64,000 nucleotides of DNA, taken from positions 4,489,001-4,553,000 of the forward strand of contig NZ_CP060704.1 of the NCBI RefSeq assembly GCF_014353015.1, in the 5' to 3' direction. The translations under genes were made by a program, and so were the position numbers. The notes under the pieces are model-generated. The model ran no database searches and was not told the origin of the DNA. It saw nothing but the letters and a program-made list of their open reading frames with translations. The stretch comes from Chitinimonas koreensis (GTDB taxonomy: Bacteria; Pseudomonadota; Gammaproteobacteria; Burkholderiales; Chitinimonadaceae). This document shows positions 25,396 to 34,012 of the stretch, in pieces (position 1 is the stretch's first letter; each line of letters begins with the position of its first letter).

Positions 25396-25458
25396 GTAGG
25401 AGCGGCTTCAGCCGCGAATGGTGAAGGCTCGACCGGTTCGCGGCTGAAGCCGCTCCTA
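25396..25458. repeat. Repeat family R3, copy 2
   Basis: An inverted pair: GTAGGAGCGGCTTCAGCCGC at 25396 and the complement GCGGCTGAAGCCGCTCCTA ending at 25458, with a short spacer. It lies between convergent genes. Confidence 0.85.
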
Positions 25459-25477
25459 TATGACCCCTGCGGCGAGC

Positions 25478-25768
25478 CTACTCGGTCAGCTCGTAGCTCG
25501 TCTTCAGGATGCCGGCCATCAGCGTCGCCACCACGCCGGCCACCGTCGCGCCGGCCAGGTAGTCCCAGTGCTCGAGCAGGCGGGCGAACTGCGGGATGTT
25601 GACGAGGCCGGTCTGCACCAGCGAAAACACCGCGAACAGCGCGATGTCGGCGAACACGCACAGCAGGGTGAACTTGAGCAGCCGCCCGGCCCAGCGGTCG
25701 GCCTTCATGGAGGGGGTGTCGGGCCGCTCGATCAGGCCGGCCAGCGGATCGTGGGTGGGGGTGGTCAT
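25478..25768 (-). CDS. Small membrane protein, unknown
   Basis: This 96-residue protein has two predicted membrane segments (FTLLCVFADIALFAVFSLV and DYLAGATVAGVVATLMAGIL) and a polar N-terminus beginning MTTPTHDPLAG. The ATG at 25768 was chosen because the reading frame upstream only shadows the divergent hydratase gene. I recognise no family. Confidence 0.7.
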   Translation of the reverse strand: MTTPTHDPLAGLIERPDTPSMKADRWAGRLLKFTLLCVFADIALFAVFSLVQTGLVNIPQFARLLEHWDYLAGATVAGVVATLMAGILKTSYELTE

Positions 25769-25879
25769 CGGATTGGCATGCGGATGTCGGACTCCAACAG
25801 CATAGCCGAGCCAGCCGCGCTTGCCCGCCCGACGCTCGGCGCGGGCTATATTGTCACACCCTCGAATGCCAGGACCGCC

Positions 25880-26650
25880 ATGACCACGACCGACCAGGCC
25901 GCCGCCCTGCTCGCCGATGCCCGCCGCAACGGCCGCGCCGGCCCGCGATTGCCCGAACACCTGCGCCCCGCCGGCCTCGATGCCGCGCTGGCAATCCAGC
26001 GGGCCGTCCTCGCCCGGCTGGGCGAGACGGCGGCCGGCTACAAGTGCGCGCTGCCCGGCCCGGACAAATGGGCGATCGCGCCGATCCACGCCGGCGACTG
26101 CCACCGCGCCGGCCGGGCCGCGGTCTGGCCGCAGCGCGGCCATGCGCGGGTCGAGCCGGAATTCGCCTTCGTGCTGGGCCAGGCGCTGCCGGCGCGGCCG
26201 CAGCCTTATGCGCCGGCCGAGGTCGACGCCGCGATCGGCGAGGTGCGGCTGGCGCTCGAATTGATCGGCTGCCGCTATGCCGCGCCGGCCGAGGCGGCCT
26301 TCCCCGAGCTGCTGGCCGACGGCCTGTTCAACCAGGGCCTGCTGCTCGGGCCCGCGATCGCGGCCGCGGCGCTCGATGCGCCGTTCACGCTGACGCTGGC
26401 GCACGGCGATGCGGCGCCGGCCGTGTACGAGGCCCGCCACCCGGACGGCGATCCGCGCCGGCCGCTGCACTGGCTGGCCGAATTCCTGCGCAGCCGCGGC
26501 GAGGGCCTCGCGGCCGGCCAGGCCATCATCACCGGCTCGCTGGCCGGGGTGATCGAGGTGCCGCTCGAGACGGCGCTGCGGTTCGGGTTCGGGGCGCATG
26601 GGCAGCTCGACGCCTGGCTGTCGGGCGGGGCGGTGTACGACGAAACTTAA
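25880..26650 (+). CDS. 2-keto-4-pentenoate hydratase family protein (FAH fold)
   Basis: This 256-residue protein resembles MhpD-type hydratases and related decarboxylases. The metal-binding ExE pair is visible in VEPEFAFVLG, with GYKCALPGPDKWAIAP before it and the C-terminal TGSLAGVIEVP motif. Length fits the family (about 260). These enzymes hydrate 2-hydroxypentadienoate in meta-cleavage pathways of aromatic breakdown, but no other such genes lie nearby, so the true substrate is open. AGGA six bases before the ATG at 25880 supports the start. It stands alone and diverges from the small membrane protein gene. Confidence 0.82.
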   Translation: MTTTDQAAALLADARRNGRAGPRLPEHLRPAGLDAALAIQRAVLARLGETAAGYKCALPGPDKWAIAPIHAGDCHRAGRAAVWPQRGHARVEPEFAFVLGQALPARPQPYAPAEVDAAIGEVRLALELIGCRYAAPAEAAFPELLADGLFNQGLLLGPAIAAAALDAPFTLTLAHGDAAPAVYEARHPDGDPRRPLHWLAEFLRSRGEGLAAGQAIITGSLAGVIEVPLETALRFGFGAHGQLDAWLSGGAVYDET

Positions 26651-26706
26651 TTTGGCAGACTCCCGTGCCTGGTTCAGCGGGGTTCCACGATCGCCGGCTT
26701 GCACAC

Positions 26707-26945
26707 GACCCTTCTCCCGCGTGCGGGAGAAGGTGGCCCGGAGGGCCGGATGAGGGCTGTTCTTCGTAGAACCGACCCTCACCCAGCGCATAGAGTGAGG
26801 GAGCGACGGTTGAGCAAATCACTGAGGTCAGCTAGTGCTCCACCGCCGCTCCCTCACCCTGCCCTCTCCCGGAGGGAGAGGGTTCCAAGGCGCATGCACG
26901 CCTGGATCGCAGTCCCTCTACCAGAGGGGGACGGACTGCAGTGCC
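26707..26945. repeat. Intergenic inverted-repeat cluster
   Basis: Between convergent genes lie several short hairpins: CTTCTCCCGCGTGCGGGAGAAG (26711-26732), a CCCTCACCC/GAGTGAGGGAG pair (about 26776-26803), CCCTCTCCCGGAGGGAGAGGG (26872-26892) and TCCCTCTACCAGAGGGGGA. The first and third are close to perfect. This resembles the short palindromic repeats found between genes in many Proteobacteria. I see no gene in this gap. Confidence 0.7.
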
Positions 26946-26948
26946 CGC

Positions 26949-27794
26949 TCAATTCGTTCCCACCGCCACCGGCCGCGCCGGATCGCTGCACCACTCGCTC
27001 CACGAGCCCGGATACAGCCGGCTGCCCTTCAGGCCGGCCGCTTCCAGCGCCAAGAGGTTGTGGCAGGCGGTCACGCCCGAGCCGCATTGCTGTACGGTGT
27101 CGTGCGGATCGAGCCCGGCCAGCAGCGCCTGCCATTCGGCGCGCAGCTGCTCGGCTGGCTTGAAGCGGCCGTCGGGCTGCAGGTTGAGCTGGAAGAAGCG
27201 GTTCAGCGCGCCGGGGATATGACCGGCCACCGGATCCAGCGTCTCGCCCTCGCCGGCGTAGCGGCCCGGCGCGCGCGCGTCGATCACGGTGAAGTCCTGC
27301 CGGTCGAGATTGTCCAGCACCGTCGCCGCGTCGACCGTCCAGCCCGGCCGCGGCTTCGGCGTGAAGACGGCCGGCACGGGCTGCGTCACCGCGGTGTCGA
27401 GCGTGCCGCCGGCCGCCACGAAGGCCGCCACGCCGCCGTCGAGCACCTGCACCGCGTCGAAGCCGAGCCAGCGCAACAACCACCACAGCCGCGCCGCGTA
27501 CATGCCGCCCTGGCCGTCGTAGGCCACCACCCGGCTGCCGTCGCCGATACCGGCATTGGACAGGCTGCGCGCCAGCGCCAGCGGATCGGGCAGCGGATGG
27601 CGGCCGTTGCGGCCGGTCTTGGCGCCCGACAGGTCCTCGTCCAGGTGCAGCGGCACCGCGCCGGGCAGGTGGCCGCCGGCATAGGCGCGGCGGCCGGCCG
27701 TCGGATCGGCCAGGTCGTGGCGGCAATCGACCAGCACCAGGCCGGGCGCGCCGAGTTCGGCGATCAGCTCGCCGGCGGAAATCAATGGGGACAT
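26949..27794 (-). CDS. sseA: 3-mercaptopyruvate/thiosulfate sulfurtransferase
   Basis: This 281-residue protein has two rhodanese domains. The catalytic loop in the second domain reads CGSGVTAC, the form typical of 3-mercaptopyruvate sulfurtransferase rather than the CRKGVTA of thiosulfate sulfurtransferase. LVDCRHDL in the first domain and HIPGAVPLHL-like stretches match the family. AGGAGGAGC just before the ATG at 27794 is a near-perfect ribosome site and decides the start. It transfers sulfur from 3-mercaptopyruvate to cyanide or thiols. It is downstream of a DMT transporter gene on the same strand. Confidence 0.9.
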   Translation of the reverse strand: MSPLISAGELIAELGAPGLVLVDCRHDLADPTAGRRAYAGGHLPGAVPLHLDEDLSGAKTGRNGRHPLPDPLALARSLSNAGIGDGSRVVAYDGQGGMYAARLWWLLRWLGFDAVQVLDGGVAAFVAAGGTLDTAVTQPVPAVFTPKPRPGWTVDAATVLDNLDRQDFTVIDARAPGRYAGEGETLDPVAGHIPGALNRFFQLNLQPDGRFKPAEQLRAEWQALLAGLDPHDTVQQCGSGVTACHNLLALEAAGLKGSRLYPGSWSEWCSDPARPVAVGTN

Positions 27795-27858
27795 GGGAGC
27801 TCCTCCTGCAGGGGCGCGGACCGGTGCGCCCATCGTTAGAAATCGTGCCGCCGAAGGC

Positions 27859-28779
27859 TCAGCGCGTCGCCGCGGCGACGGCGGCCGGCCGGCGCACCGG
27901 CAGCGTCGCCAGCAGCACGCCGAGCAGCGCCACCGCGAAGGCCAGCAGGTGCAGGCCGTCCAGCGTCTCGCCCAGCAGCAGCACGCCGACCAGCGCGGCC
28001 GACACCGGCAGCATCACGGTGAACACGCCGCCCTGGCTGGCCGGCACGCGCTCGAGGCCGGTCATCCACAGCCAGACCGTCCAGACGCTGGCCGCCAGCG
28101 CGTAGAACACCAGCAACAGCCAGGTGGCCGGCGCCACCGCGGCGAAATCGAAGCCCCAGGCCTGGTAGAGCCCGAACGGCGTCATCAGCGCGAAGCCCCA
28201 CAGATTGATCAGCGCGGTGATGCGGCGCGGGCTCAGCGCATCGGTCAGCTTCTTGCCGATCACCGCGTAGGCGGCCTCGCACAGCACCGCGCCGAACACC
28301 AGCAGGTTGCCGAGCCAGGCCTGGTGGCCGGCCGCCGACGCCGGGGCATGGGCCGGCCGCGCCACGGCCAGGAGGCCGATGCCGAGCATGGCGCAGCCGA
28401 TCGCGCCCCAGATGCGCGGCGCGATGCGCTCGCGCAGCACCAGCCAGCTCAGGAAGGCCACCGCGGCCGGGATCGCCGCCATCACCACGCCGGCCGACAC
28501 CGCGCTGGTCAGGCTGACGCCGAACAGCATGCAGATCGAGAACAGGAAATTGCCGATCAGCGACTCGAGGAAGACCAGCCGGCGCGTGTGGTTGGTCATC
28601 GGCGCCTCGCCGGCCGGCTTCTTCAGCCAGTGCAGCATGGCCAGGCCGCCGATGCCGAAGCGCAGCCAGGCCAGCAGGAACACCGGCAGCGCGGCGGTGA
28701 GCGGCCGCGACAGCGCGACGTAGCTGCCGACCAGCGCCATGCTGAGGGCCAGGCAGCCGTATGCGGTGGGACGATTCAT
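27859..28779 (-). CDS. DMT-superfamily transporter (EamA)
   Basis: This 306-residue protein has two EamA repeats with about ten membrane segments. GGAGG eight bases before the ATG at 28779 supports the start over longer frames. The stop is 64 bases ahead of the sulfurtransferase start, so the two may be co-transcribed. The substrate is unknown; it is not closely similar to the DMT protein at 19518. Confidence 0.87.
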   Translation of the reverse strand: MNRPTAYGCLALSMALVGSYVALSRPLTAALPVFLLAWLRFGIGGLAMLHWLKKPAGEAPMTNHTRRLVFLESLIGNFLFSICMLFGVSLTSAVSAGVVMAAIPAAVAFLSWLVLRERIAPRIWGAIGCAMLGIGLLAVARPAHAPASAAGHQAWLGNLLVFGAVLCEAAYAVIGKKLTDALSPRRITALINLWGFALMTPFGLYQAWGFDFAAVAPATWLLLVFYALAASVWTVWLWMTGLERVPASQGGVFTVMLPVSAALVGVLLLGETLDGLHLLAFAVALLGVLLATLPVRRPAAVAAATR

Positions 28780-28834
28780 CAGGGGGCCTCCGGGGCCCGG
28801 CGCGGCGGGGCCGCGCGCCGGTACCAGCCCGCGC

Positions 28835-29971
28835 TTATACCATGGCGGCGGCCGGCTTGGCCGCGACCGCCGCAGCCCTGCGGCGACGATCGCGCATTCG
28901 CAGGCCGGGCCGCTCGACGCCGAAATGGAGCAGGCCGCCGACCGCCAGCGCCGCGCCGCCATAGACCGCGAAGGCCAGCAGGCCGTGCCCGGCCAGCGCG
29001 TCGCCGTAGTGCTGCTGCACCAGGTGGTAGACCGCCTTGTGGCTCAGGTAGAGGCTGTAGGCCAGCGTGGCCAGCAGGCCGGCGCCGGGGATGCGCAGGC
29101 GGCCGAGCAGGCTGGCCGGGTCGGCCGCGGCGGCCACGACGGCGGCCAGGCCCAAGGCCAGCAAGGGGTAGCCGAACACGGTCGGCAGGAGCGCGAAGCG
29201 ATCCTGGAACAGCGCGATCGCACTGCCGGCGATCGCGCCGCCGGCCAGCAGCAGCCAGCCGCTGCGGCGCATCAGCCAGGCCCAGGCGGCGGGTCGGAAG
29301 GCTTGCAGCATGGCCAGCGCGACGCCGGCCAGCAGGCCGTCGAGCCGGCACCAGGTCGGGTAGTAGATGCGCTCCATATAGCGCTGGAAGAAGTTGCCCA
29401 CGCCGTCCCCGACGCCCTGCAGCGGCGCCAGGTCGTGCAGCCAGACGTAGCCGCGCCAGGCCATGCCGGCGGCCGCGATGGCGAGGCAGGCGCCGACCGC
29501 GCTGCGCATCGACGGGCGCCGCAGCAGCGGCAGCGCCAGCAGCGGGAACAACAGGTAGAACCATTCCTCGACGCACAGCGACCAGACGTGGGAGAAGGCC
29601 TTGGCGTCGTAGTAGTCGATGAAGAGGTTCTCGGTGAAGGTGAGGAACTGCCACGCCGGCTGGATCTGCGGCGTCTCGCGCAGGCCCGGCAGGACGAAGT
29701 ACAGCGCCAGCACCACCGCGTAGGCCGGCAGCACGCGCCAGGCGCGGCGGCGGTAGAAATCGAGCAGCGGCGGACTGCCGTCGCCGGATTGGGCGAACCA
29801 CTGGCTGGCGATCAGGTAGCCGCTGAGCACGAAGAACAGGTCGACGCCCATCCAGCCCATGCGGCTGACCGCCAGCGCCGGCGTGCCGAGGCCGGCGATC
29901 TGGGCGTGGAACAGCATCACCCAGGCGATGGCGAGGGCCCGCAGGGTGTCGAGGCCGGCGACGCGGTTCAT
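28835..29971 (-). CDS. Acyltransferase family 3 membrane protein (OafA/YrhL type)
   Basis: This 378-residue, about ten-helix protein begins MNRVAGLDTLRALAIAWVML, the classic start of the family, with a conserved histidine in VMLFHAQIAG and the motif VWSLCVEEWFYLLFPLL. AAGGAG precedes the ATG. Such enzymes O-acetylate surface polysaccharides or other exported molecules in the inner membrane. The natural acceptor is unknown; no polysaccharide genes are next to it. The last 20 residues are alanine- and arginine-rich. Confidence 0.9.
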   Translation of the reverse strand: MNRVAGLDTLRALAIAWVMLFHAQIAGLGTPALAVSRMGWMGVDLFFVLSGYLIASQWFAQSGDGSPPLLDFYRRRAWRVLPAYAVVLALYFVLPGLRETPQIQPAWQFLTFTENLFIDYYDAKAFSHVWSLCVEEWFYLLFPLLALPLLRRPSMRSAVGACLAIAAAGMAWRGYVWLHDLAPLQGVGDGVGNFFQRYMERIYYPTWCRLDGLLAGVALAMLQAFRPAAWAWLMRRSGWLLLAGGAIAGSAIALFQDRFALLPTVFGYPLLALGLAAVVAAAADPASLLGRLRIPGAGLLATLAYSLYLSHKAVYHLVQQHYGDALAGHGLLAFAVYGGAALAVGGLLHFGVERPGLRMRDRRRRAAAVAAKPAAAMV

Positions 29972-30113
29972 GCTTGTGCTCCTTTGGATTGTCGTTGGAG
30001 CGCGAGCATAGAGAGCCGCAGGGGGAAATCGGGGGGAACGGCCGTAACGGCTGTAACGCGGCAGGACAAGGCGTAGGGTTCCTTGTCCCCGTCAATCGAC
30101 CGGCAACGCGAGG

Positions 30114-30280
30114 GTAGGTCGGACTTCAGACCGACATTGCCGCGCACCAGATCGCTGTCGGACTGGAGTCCTAAGACCCTCCGCATTAGCACGCGCAACA
30201 TCGGCAGGGAGGGCAGGTCGGGTTTCATACCCGACAGCGCCGCCGATCAAGGTCGCTGTCGGGTATGAAACCCGACCTAC
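30114..30280. repeat. Repeat family R2, copy 2
   Basis: Two inverted pairs lie in a row: GTAGGTCGGACTTCAGACCGAC with a partner near GTCGGACTGGAGTCCTAAGAC, then CAGGTCGGGTTTCATACCCGAC with GTCGGGTATGAAACCCGACC. It fills part of the 512-base gap between the acyltransferase gene and ispF. Confidence 0.78.
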
Positions 30281-30334
30281 GGCAGTGCATCCCGGCTTGA
30301 CTTAATTGCATTGGACCTACGGTGGTCGAGCGCC

Positions 30335-30467
30335 ACGAACGAGCGCCGGCGAGGCTCCGTCGCCCCGGGCGAGGGCGGGGGGACCCTCGCCTGGGGCGAG
30401 GTGGAAAGAAATCGAGGAGCGGCCCGAACCATCACTTCCGGTCGATCCCACCCGGCTCCGCCGGGTG
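30335..30467 (-). repeat. 3'-end repeat family R1, copy after ispF
   Basis: On the plus strand it starts ACGAACGAGCGCCGGCGAGG, passes a GGGCGAGGGCGGGGGG block, and ends in the hairpin CACCCGGC-TCC-GCCGGGTG (30449-30467). The hairpin lies 16 bases past the corrected ispF stop at 30484, so it may also serve as its terminator. Confidence 0.7.
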
Positions 30468-30483
30468 CGACGACCGGTCGGCG

Positions 30484-30971
30484 TCACGCCGTCGCCGGGC
30501 CGACCAAGAGGCAAACCGCCTGCGCCTCCATGCTCGCCCCTCGCCCACCGGGCCGAGCTTCTCGTAGGTCTTGGCCTTGACGTTGACCTGCGCCGGCGCC
30601 ACGCCGAGGTCGGCGGCGATGTTGGCCACCATGGCCGGGATGTGCGGCGCCATCTTGGGCGCCTGCGCCAGGATCGAGGCGTCGACGTTGCCCAGCGTCC
30701 AGCCGGCCGCCTGCACGCGGCGGTAGGACTCGCGCAGCAGCGTGCGGCTGTCGGCGCCCTTGAAGGCCGGGTCGGTGTCGGGGAAGTGGCGGCCGATGTC
30801 GCCCAGGCCGGCCGCGCCGAGCAGCGCGTCGGTGATCGCGTGCAGCAGCGCGTCGGCGTCCGAGTGGCCGTACAGGCCGCGCTCGTGGGGAATCGTCACG
30901 CCGCCCAGGATCAAGGGGCGGCCTTCGACCAGCCGGTGCACGTCCCAGCCCTGGCCTATGCGGAAATTCAT
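30484..30971 (-). CDS. ispF: 2-C-methyl-D-erythritol 2,4-cyclodiphosphate synthase with an apparent frameshift near its C-terminus
   Basis: This enzyme forms the cyclic diphosphate in the MEP isoprenoid pathway. The N-terminus is intact: RIGQGWDVHRL (zinc ligands Asp and His), HSDADALLHAITDALLGAAGLGDIG, and NVKAKTYEKLG. After that, the literal frame runs into unrelated arginine-rich sequence and stops only at 30432. One extra base near 30543 restores VGRGASMEAQAVCLLVG and a stop at 30484, giving 162 residues, the family length. The ATG overlaps the ispD stop as ATGA. Loss of one base in GGCC is either a sequencing error or a real lesion in a normally essential gene. Confidence 0.88.
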
Positions 30972-31663
30972 TGCGCGTTCCTTGCGTCGAGATAGAGCCC
31001 GGCCAGCGCCAGGTCGTCGGGATAGGTCACCTTGATGTTGCGCTCGCTGCCGGCCACCAGCCGCGGCGCCAGGCCCAGCGCCTCGATCGCGCTGGCCTCG
31101 TCGGTCACGCCGTCGTCGGCCGCGCGGCCCAGCGCCTGGCGCAGCAGGCCGTGGCGGAACATCTGCGGCGTCTGCGCGCGCCACAACCCGCCGCGCGGCA
31201 CGGTGGCGGCCACCCGGCCGCCGTCGCCGACGCGCTTGAGGGTATCGGCCAGCGGCAGCGCCAGCAGCCCGCCGACCGCGTCGCCGCGCAGCTCGGCGAT
31301 CAGCCGCCCGACCTCGGCCGGGTCGAGGCAGGGCCGCGCCGCGTCGTGCACCAATACCCAGTCGTCGGCATCGAGCGTGGCCGCCAGCGCCTCGAGGCCG
31401 TTGCGCACCGTCTCGGCCCGGCTGGCGCCGCCGCAGCGCAATACCTCGAGCTTGGCCAGGCCCGCGGCCATCGCGGCGTCGAAACGGTCGTCGTCGGGCG
31501 ACAGCACCAGCACCACCCGCTCGACCGCATCGGCCGCGGCCAGCGCGCGCAGCGTGTGGCGCAGCAGCGGCTCGCCGCGCAGCGGCAGGTATTGCTTGGG
31601 CAGCGCGCTGCCCATGCGGCTGCCGCTGCCGGCCGCCGGCACCAGGGCGACGAAACGGCTCAT
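30968..31663 (-). CDS. ispD: 2-C-methyl-D-erythritol 4-phosphate cytidylyltransferase
   Basis: This 231-residue enzyme transfers CMP to methylerythritol phosphate, the third step of the MEP pathway. The N-terminal nucleotide-binding motif PAAGSGSRMGSALPKQYLPL and the active-site stretch VLVHDAARPC are clear, as is SERNIKVTYPDDLALA at the end. Its start overlaps the dnaQ stop and its stop overlaps the ispF start, both as ATGA, making dnaQ-ispD-ispF a tightly coupled operon. Confidence 0.95.
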   Translation of the reverse strand: MSRFVALVPAAGSGSRMGSALPKQYLPLRGEPLLRHTLRALAAADAVERVVLVLSPDDDRFDAAMAAGLAKLEVLRCGGASRAETVRNGLEALAATLDADDWVLVHDAARPCLDPAEVGRLIAELRGDAVGGLLALPLADTLKRVGDGGRVAATVPRGGLWRAQTPQMFRHGLLRQALGRAADDGVTDEASAIEALGLAPRLVAGSERNIKVTYPDDLALAGLYLDARNAQ

Positions 31664-32409
31664 GCCGGCTGGGCCTCGGCCGGCGCCACGGCCTTGGGTT
31701 CGAGCGTGCGCCACAGGCTGGTGCCCTTGACCGCCTTGTCCAGGCCGTCGAGATAGCTCTCGTGCGCGGCGATCTCTTCGGCCGTGGCGCGCAGCACCTT
31801 GAGCGGCCCGCGCGCGCCGCGCGTGGCGGCCAGCTCGGCGCCGCCGGCCGTCTCGTCGGCACCGGCGAAATCGATCAGCAGGCTGTCCTGGCCGCGCGTC
31901 ATCGCCAGGTAGACCTCGGCCAGGAGCTCGCAGTCGATCAGCGCGCCGTGCAGCGTCCGGGCGCTGCGGTCGATCTCGTAGCGGTCGCACAGCGCGTCGA
32001 GGTTGTTGCGCTTGCCGGGGAACAGCTCCTTGGCTTCCTTCAGCGTGTCGATCACGCCGCTGACGTAGTCGCGCAGCTTGCCGCGACCGAGCCTGGCCAG
32101 CTCCATGTCGAGGAAGCCGACGTCGAACGGCGCGTTGTGGATGATCAGCTCGGCGCCACGCACGAATTCGAGGAAGTCGTCCACGATGTCGGCGAACTTG
32201 GGCTTGTCGGCCAGGAACTCGGTCGACAGGCCGTGCACGTTGAGCGCGCCCTCTTCCGAATCGCGCTCGGGATTGATGTAGCGGTGCAGGTGGCGGTCGG
32301 GCGGCGACAGCTTGCGGTTCACCATCTCGACGGCGGCGATTTCGAGGATGCGGTTGCCGTCTTCGACGCGCAGGCCGGTGGTTTCGGTATCGAGGATGAT
32401 CTGGCGCAT
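31660..32409 (-). CDS. dnaQ: DNA polymerase III epsilon subunit (3'-5' proofreading exonuclease)
   Basis: This 249-residue protein has the three DEDDh exonuclease motifs: ILDTETTGL, IIHNAPFDVGFLDMEL and HGALIDCELLAEVYLAM with the catalytic His. The C-terminal 60 residues are the polymerase-binding tail and are alanine-rich. It proofreads for the replicative polymerase. It overlaps ispD as ATGA. In many bacteria dnaQ is next to rnhA; here rnhA is about 1.6 kb upstream on the same strand, beyond an MFS transporter gene and an R1 repeat. Confidence 0.95.
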   Translation of the reverse strand: MRQIILDTETTGLRVEDGNRILEIAAVEMVNRKLSPPDRHLHRYINPERDSEEGALNVHGLSTEFLADKPKFADIVDDFLEFVRGAELIIHNAPFDVGFLDMELARLGRGKLRDYVSGVIDTLKEAKELFPGKRNNLDALCDRYEIDRSARTLHGALIDCELLAEVYLAMTRGQDSLLIDFAGADETAGGAELAATRGARGPLKVLRATAEEIAAHESYLDGLDKAVKGTSLWRTLEPKAVAPAEAQPA

Positions 32410-32446
32410 GGCGGCAGGCTTTCGGGTTCGGTGCGGTTGACGCGGT

Positions 32447-33700
32447 TTATTCGGTGGCGCCGGCTTCGGCGCAGCGCGCGGCCGGCTGGCGGAAATGCAG
32501 CCAGGCCATCAGCAGCGCCAGCGCCTGCAGCACGGCGCAGGCATAGAAGGTCGCGCCCATGCGCCAGTCCTGCGGCGGCAGGTGGGCGACGCGGGCCAGG
32601 ATGGCGGTACCGGCCAGCGGGCCGAAGATGATGGCCAGGCTGTTGATGGCGTTGAGCGAGCCCTGCACCAGGCCCTGCTCGGCGGGCCCGGCCGCCTTGG
32701 AGACGATGGCCTGCAGCGCCGGCCCGGCGGCGAAGGACAGGAAGTTGGCGAAGATGACCAGGTACATCATCCAGCCCACCGTGATCGAGCCGTACAGCAG
32801 GTAGGCCAGGGTGGCCGACAGGATGCCCAGCAGCACCAGCCGCCGCTCGCCGAAGACGTGCAGCAGCCGGCCCTGCAGGCCGCCCTGCACCACCACGCCG
32901 ACCAGGCCGACCACGAACAGCGCGATGCCGTTGTCGGTCGGCGTCCAGCCGAAGCGGAAGCCGGTGTAGAGCACCCAGGTGGTCTGCAGGATGATCTGGC
33001 CGAACACCATCAGCGCGTAGACCGTGACCAGGCCGCCCACGCCGTGCAGGCGGCCCAGGTGGGCCAGCGCCGAAAACGGATTGGCGCGGCGCAGCGAGAA
33101 CGGCGAGCGGCGCTCGCGCGGCAGCGATTCGGGCAGCACGAAGTAGCCGTACAGCCAGTTGAGCATGGCCATGCCGGCGGCGACGAAGAACGGCAGCCGC
33201 ACGTCGTGGCCGCCGAGCAGGCCGCCCAGCATCGGGCCGAAGATGAAGCCCATGCCGAAGGCCGCGCCGAGCAGGCCGAAGGCCTTGCCGCGCTGCTCGG
33301 GCGTGGTGATGTCGGCCATGTAGGCATTGGCCACCGAGAAGCTCGACGCGGTGCCGCCGCTGACGATGCGGATCAGCAGCAGCACCAGCAGCGAGCTGGC
33401 CATCGCCTGCACCAGCAGGCTGATGCCGAGGCCGAGGATGGACAGCAGCAGCACCGGCCGGCGGCCGAAGCGATCGCTCAGCGCACCGAGCACCGGGGTG
33501 CAGAAGAACTGCATCACGCCGTACATGGCGGCCAGGAGGCCATACCAGTGCGCCTGCTGCTCGGGGCTGGCGGTGAACTGGCCGACCAGCGCCGGCAGCA
33601 CCGGAATGATGAGCCCGATGCCGAGCACGTCGAGGAAGACCGTGATCAGGATGAAGGCCTGGCTGGCCTGGCGATCCTTCTTCAACAGCGTGCCGAGCAT
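32447..33700 (-). CDS. MFS transporter, TetA-like drug efflux family
   Basis: This 417-residue, twelve-helix protein has the drug:proton antiporter motif A (GALSDRFGRRPVLL) between helices 2 and 3 and the motif-C-like GMGFIFGPMLGGLLGG in helix 5. It resembles the TCR/Tet group that includes tetracycline exporters, but sequence alone does not set the substrate and many such proteins are housekeeping exporters. It lies between rnhA and dnaQ on the same strand. Confidence 0.88.
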   Translation of the reverse strand: MLGTLLKKDRQASQAFILITVFLDVLGIGLIIPVLPALVGQFTASPEQQAHWYGLLAAMYGVMQFFCTPVLGALSDRFGRRPVLLLSILGLGISLLVQAMASSLLVLLLIRIVSGGTASSFSVANAYMADITTPEQRGKAFGLLGAAFGMGFIFGPMLGGLLGGHDVRLPFFVAAGMAMLNWLYGYFVLPESLPRERRSPFSLRRANPFSALAHLGRLHGVGGLVTVYALMVFGQIILQTTWVLYTGFRFGWTPTDNGIALFVVGLVGVVVQGGLQGRLLHVFGERRLVLLGILSATLAYLLYGSITVGWMMYLVIFANFLSFAAGPALQAIVSKAAGPAEQGLVQGSLNAINSLAIIFGPLAGTAILARVAHLPPQDWRMGATFYACAVLQALALLMAWLHFRQPAARCAEAGATE

Positions 33701-33819
33701 CGGGAGTCCTCGTTCAGATGGGCGATCGGCCCGAAGACCGCGTAATCGCGACTCGAACGCCCTGCATCAGCGCCAGCGCGTGAGCGGCGTGGTCGATCTT
33801 GCGCGGCGCGCCGGAGCTG

Positions 33820-33978
33820 TCGCCCGCGGGCGCAGCGAGGCTCCCTCTGGCCCACCCCGCAAAGTCTTCGACTTTGCAGGGACCCGGGCGCGGCGAGGGC
33901 GGGGGAGCAGGAATGAATCGAGACGAGCCGCTCGTTCCGCCCTCACCGACCGCGGGCACCCGGTTTTGCCGGGTGCCT
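33820..33978 (-). repeat. 3'-end repeat family R1, copy after rnhA
   Basis: It has the GCAGCGAGGCTCCCTC block, an inner GCAAAGTCTTCGACTTTGC palindrome, the GCGGCGAGGGCGGGGGAG block, and the hairpin GGCACCCGG-TTTTG-CCGGGTGCC at 33955-33977. The hairpin lies 35 bases past the rnhA stop. The inner block is closely matched by the copy at 56792. Confidence 0.8.
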
Positions 33979-34012
33979 GTACGGCAGATCGAATCGCCGC
34001 AAAGGTATCCAT

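Noticed and set aside
22371..25661. 1096-residue open frame on the minus strand
   Set aside because: It runs antisense across the CoA-transferase and PuuA-like genes and is rich in Ala, Arg, Gly and Val without any motif. High GC content leaves long shadow frames open.
32447..33700. Naming the MFS gene tetA as a tetracycline resistance determinant
   Set aside because: The TCR/Tet motifs occur in many chromosomal exporters, and no tetR-type regulator or mobile element is next to it.
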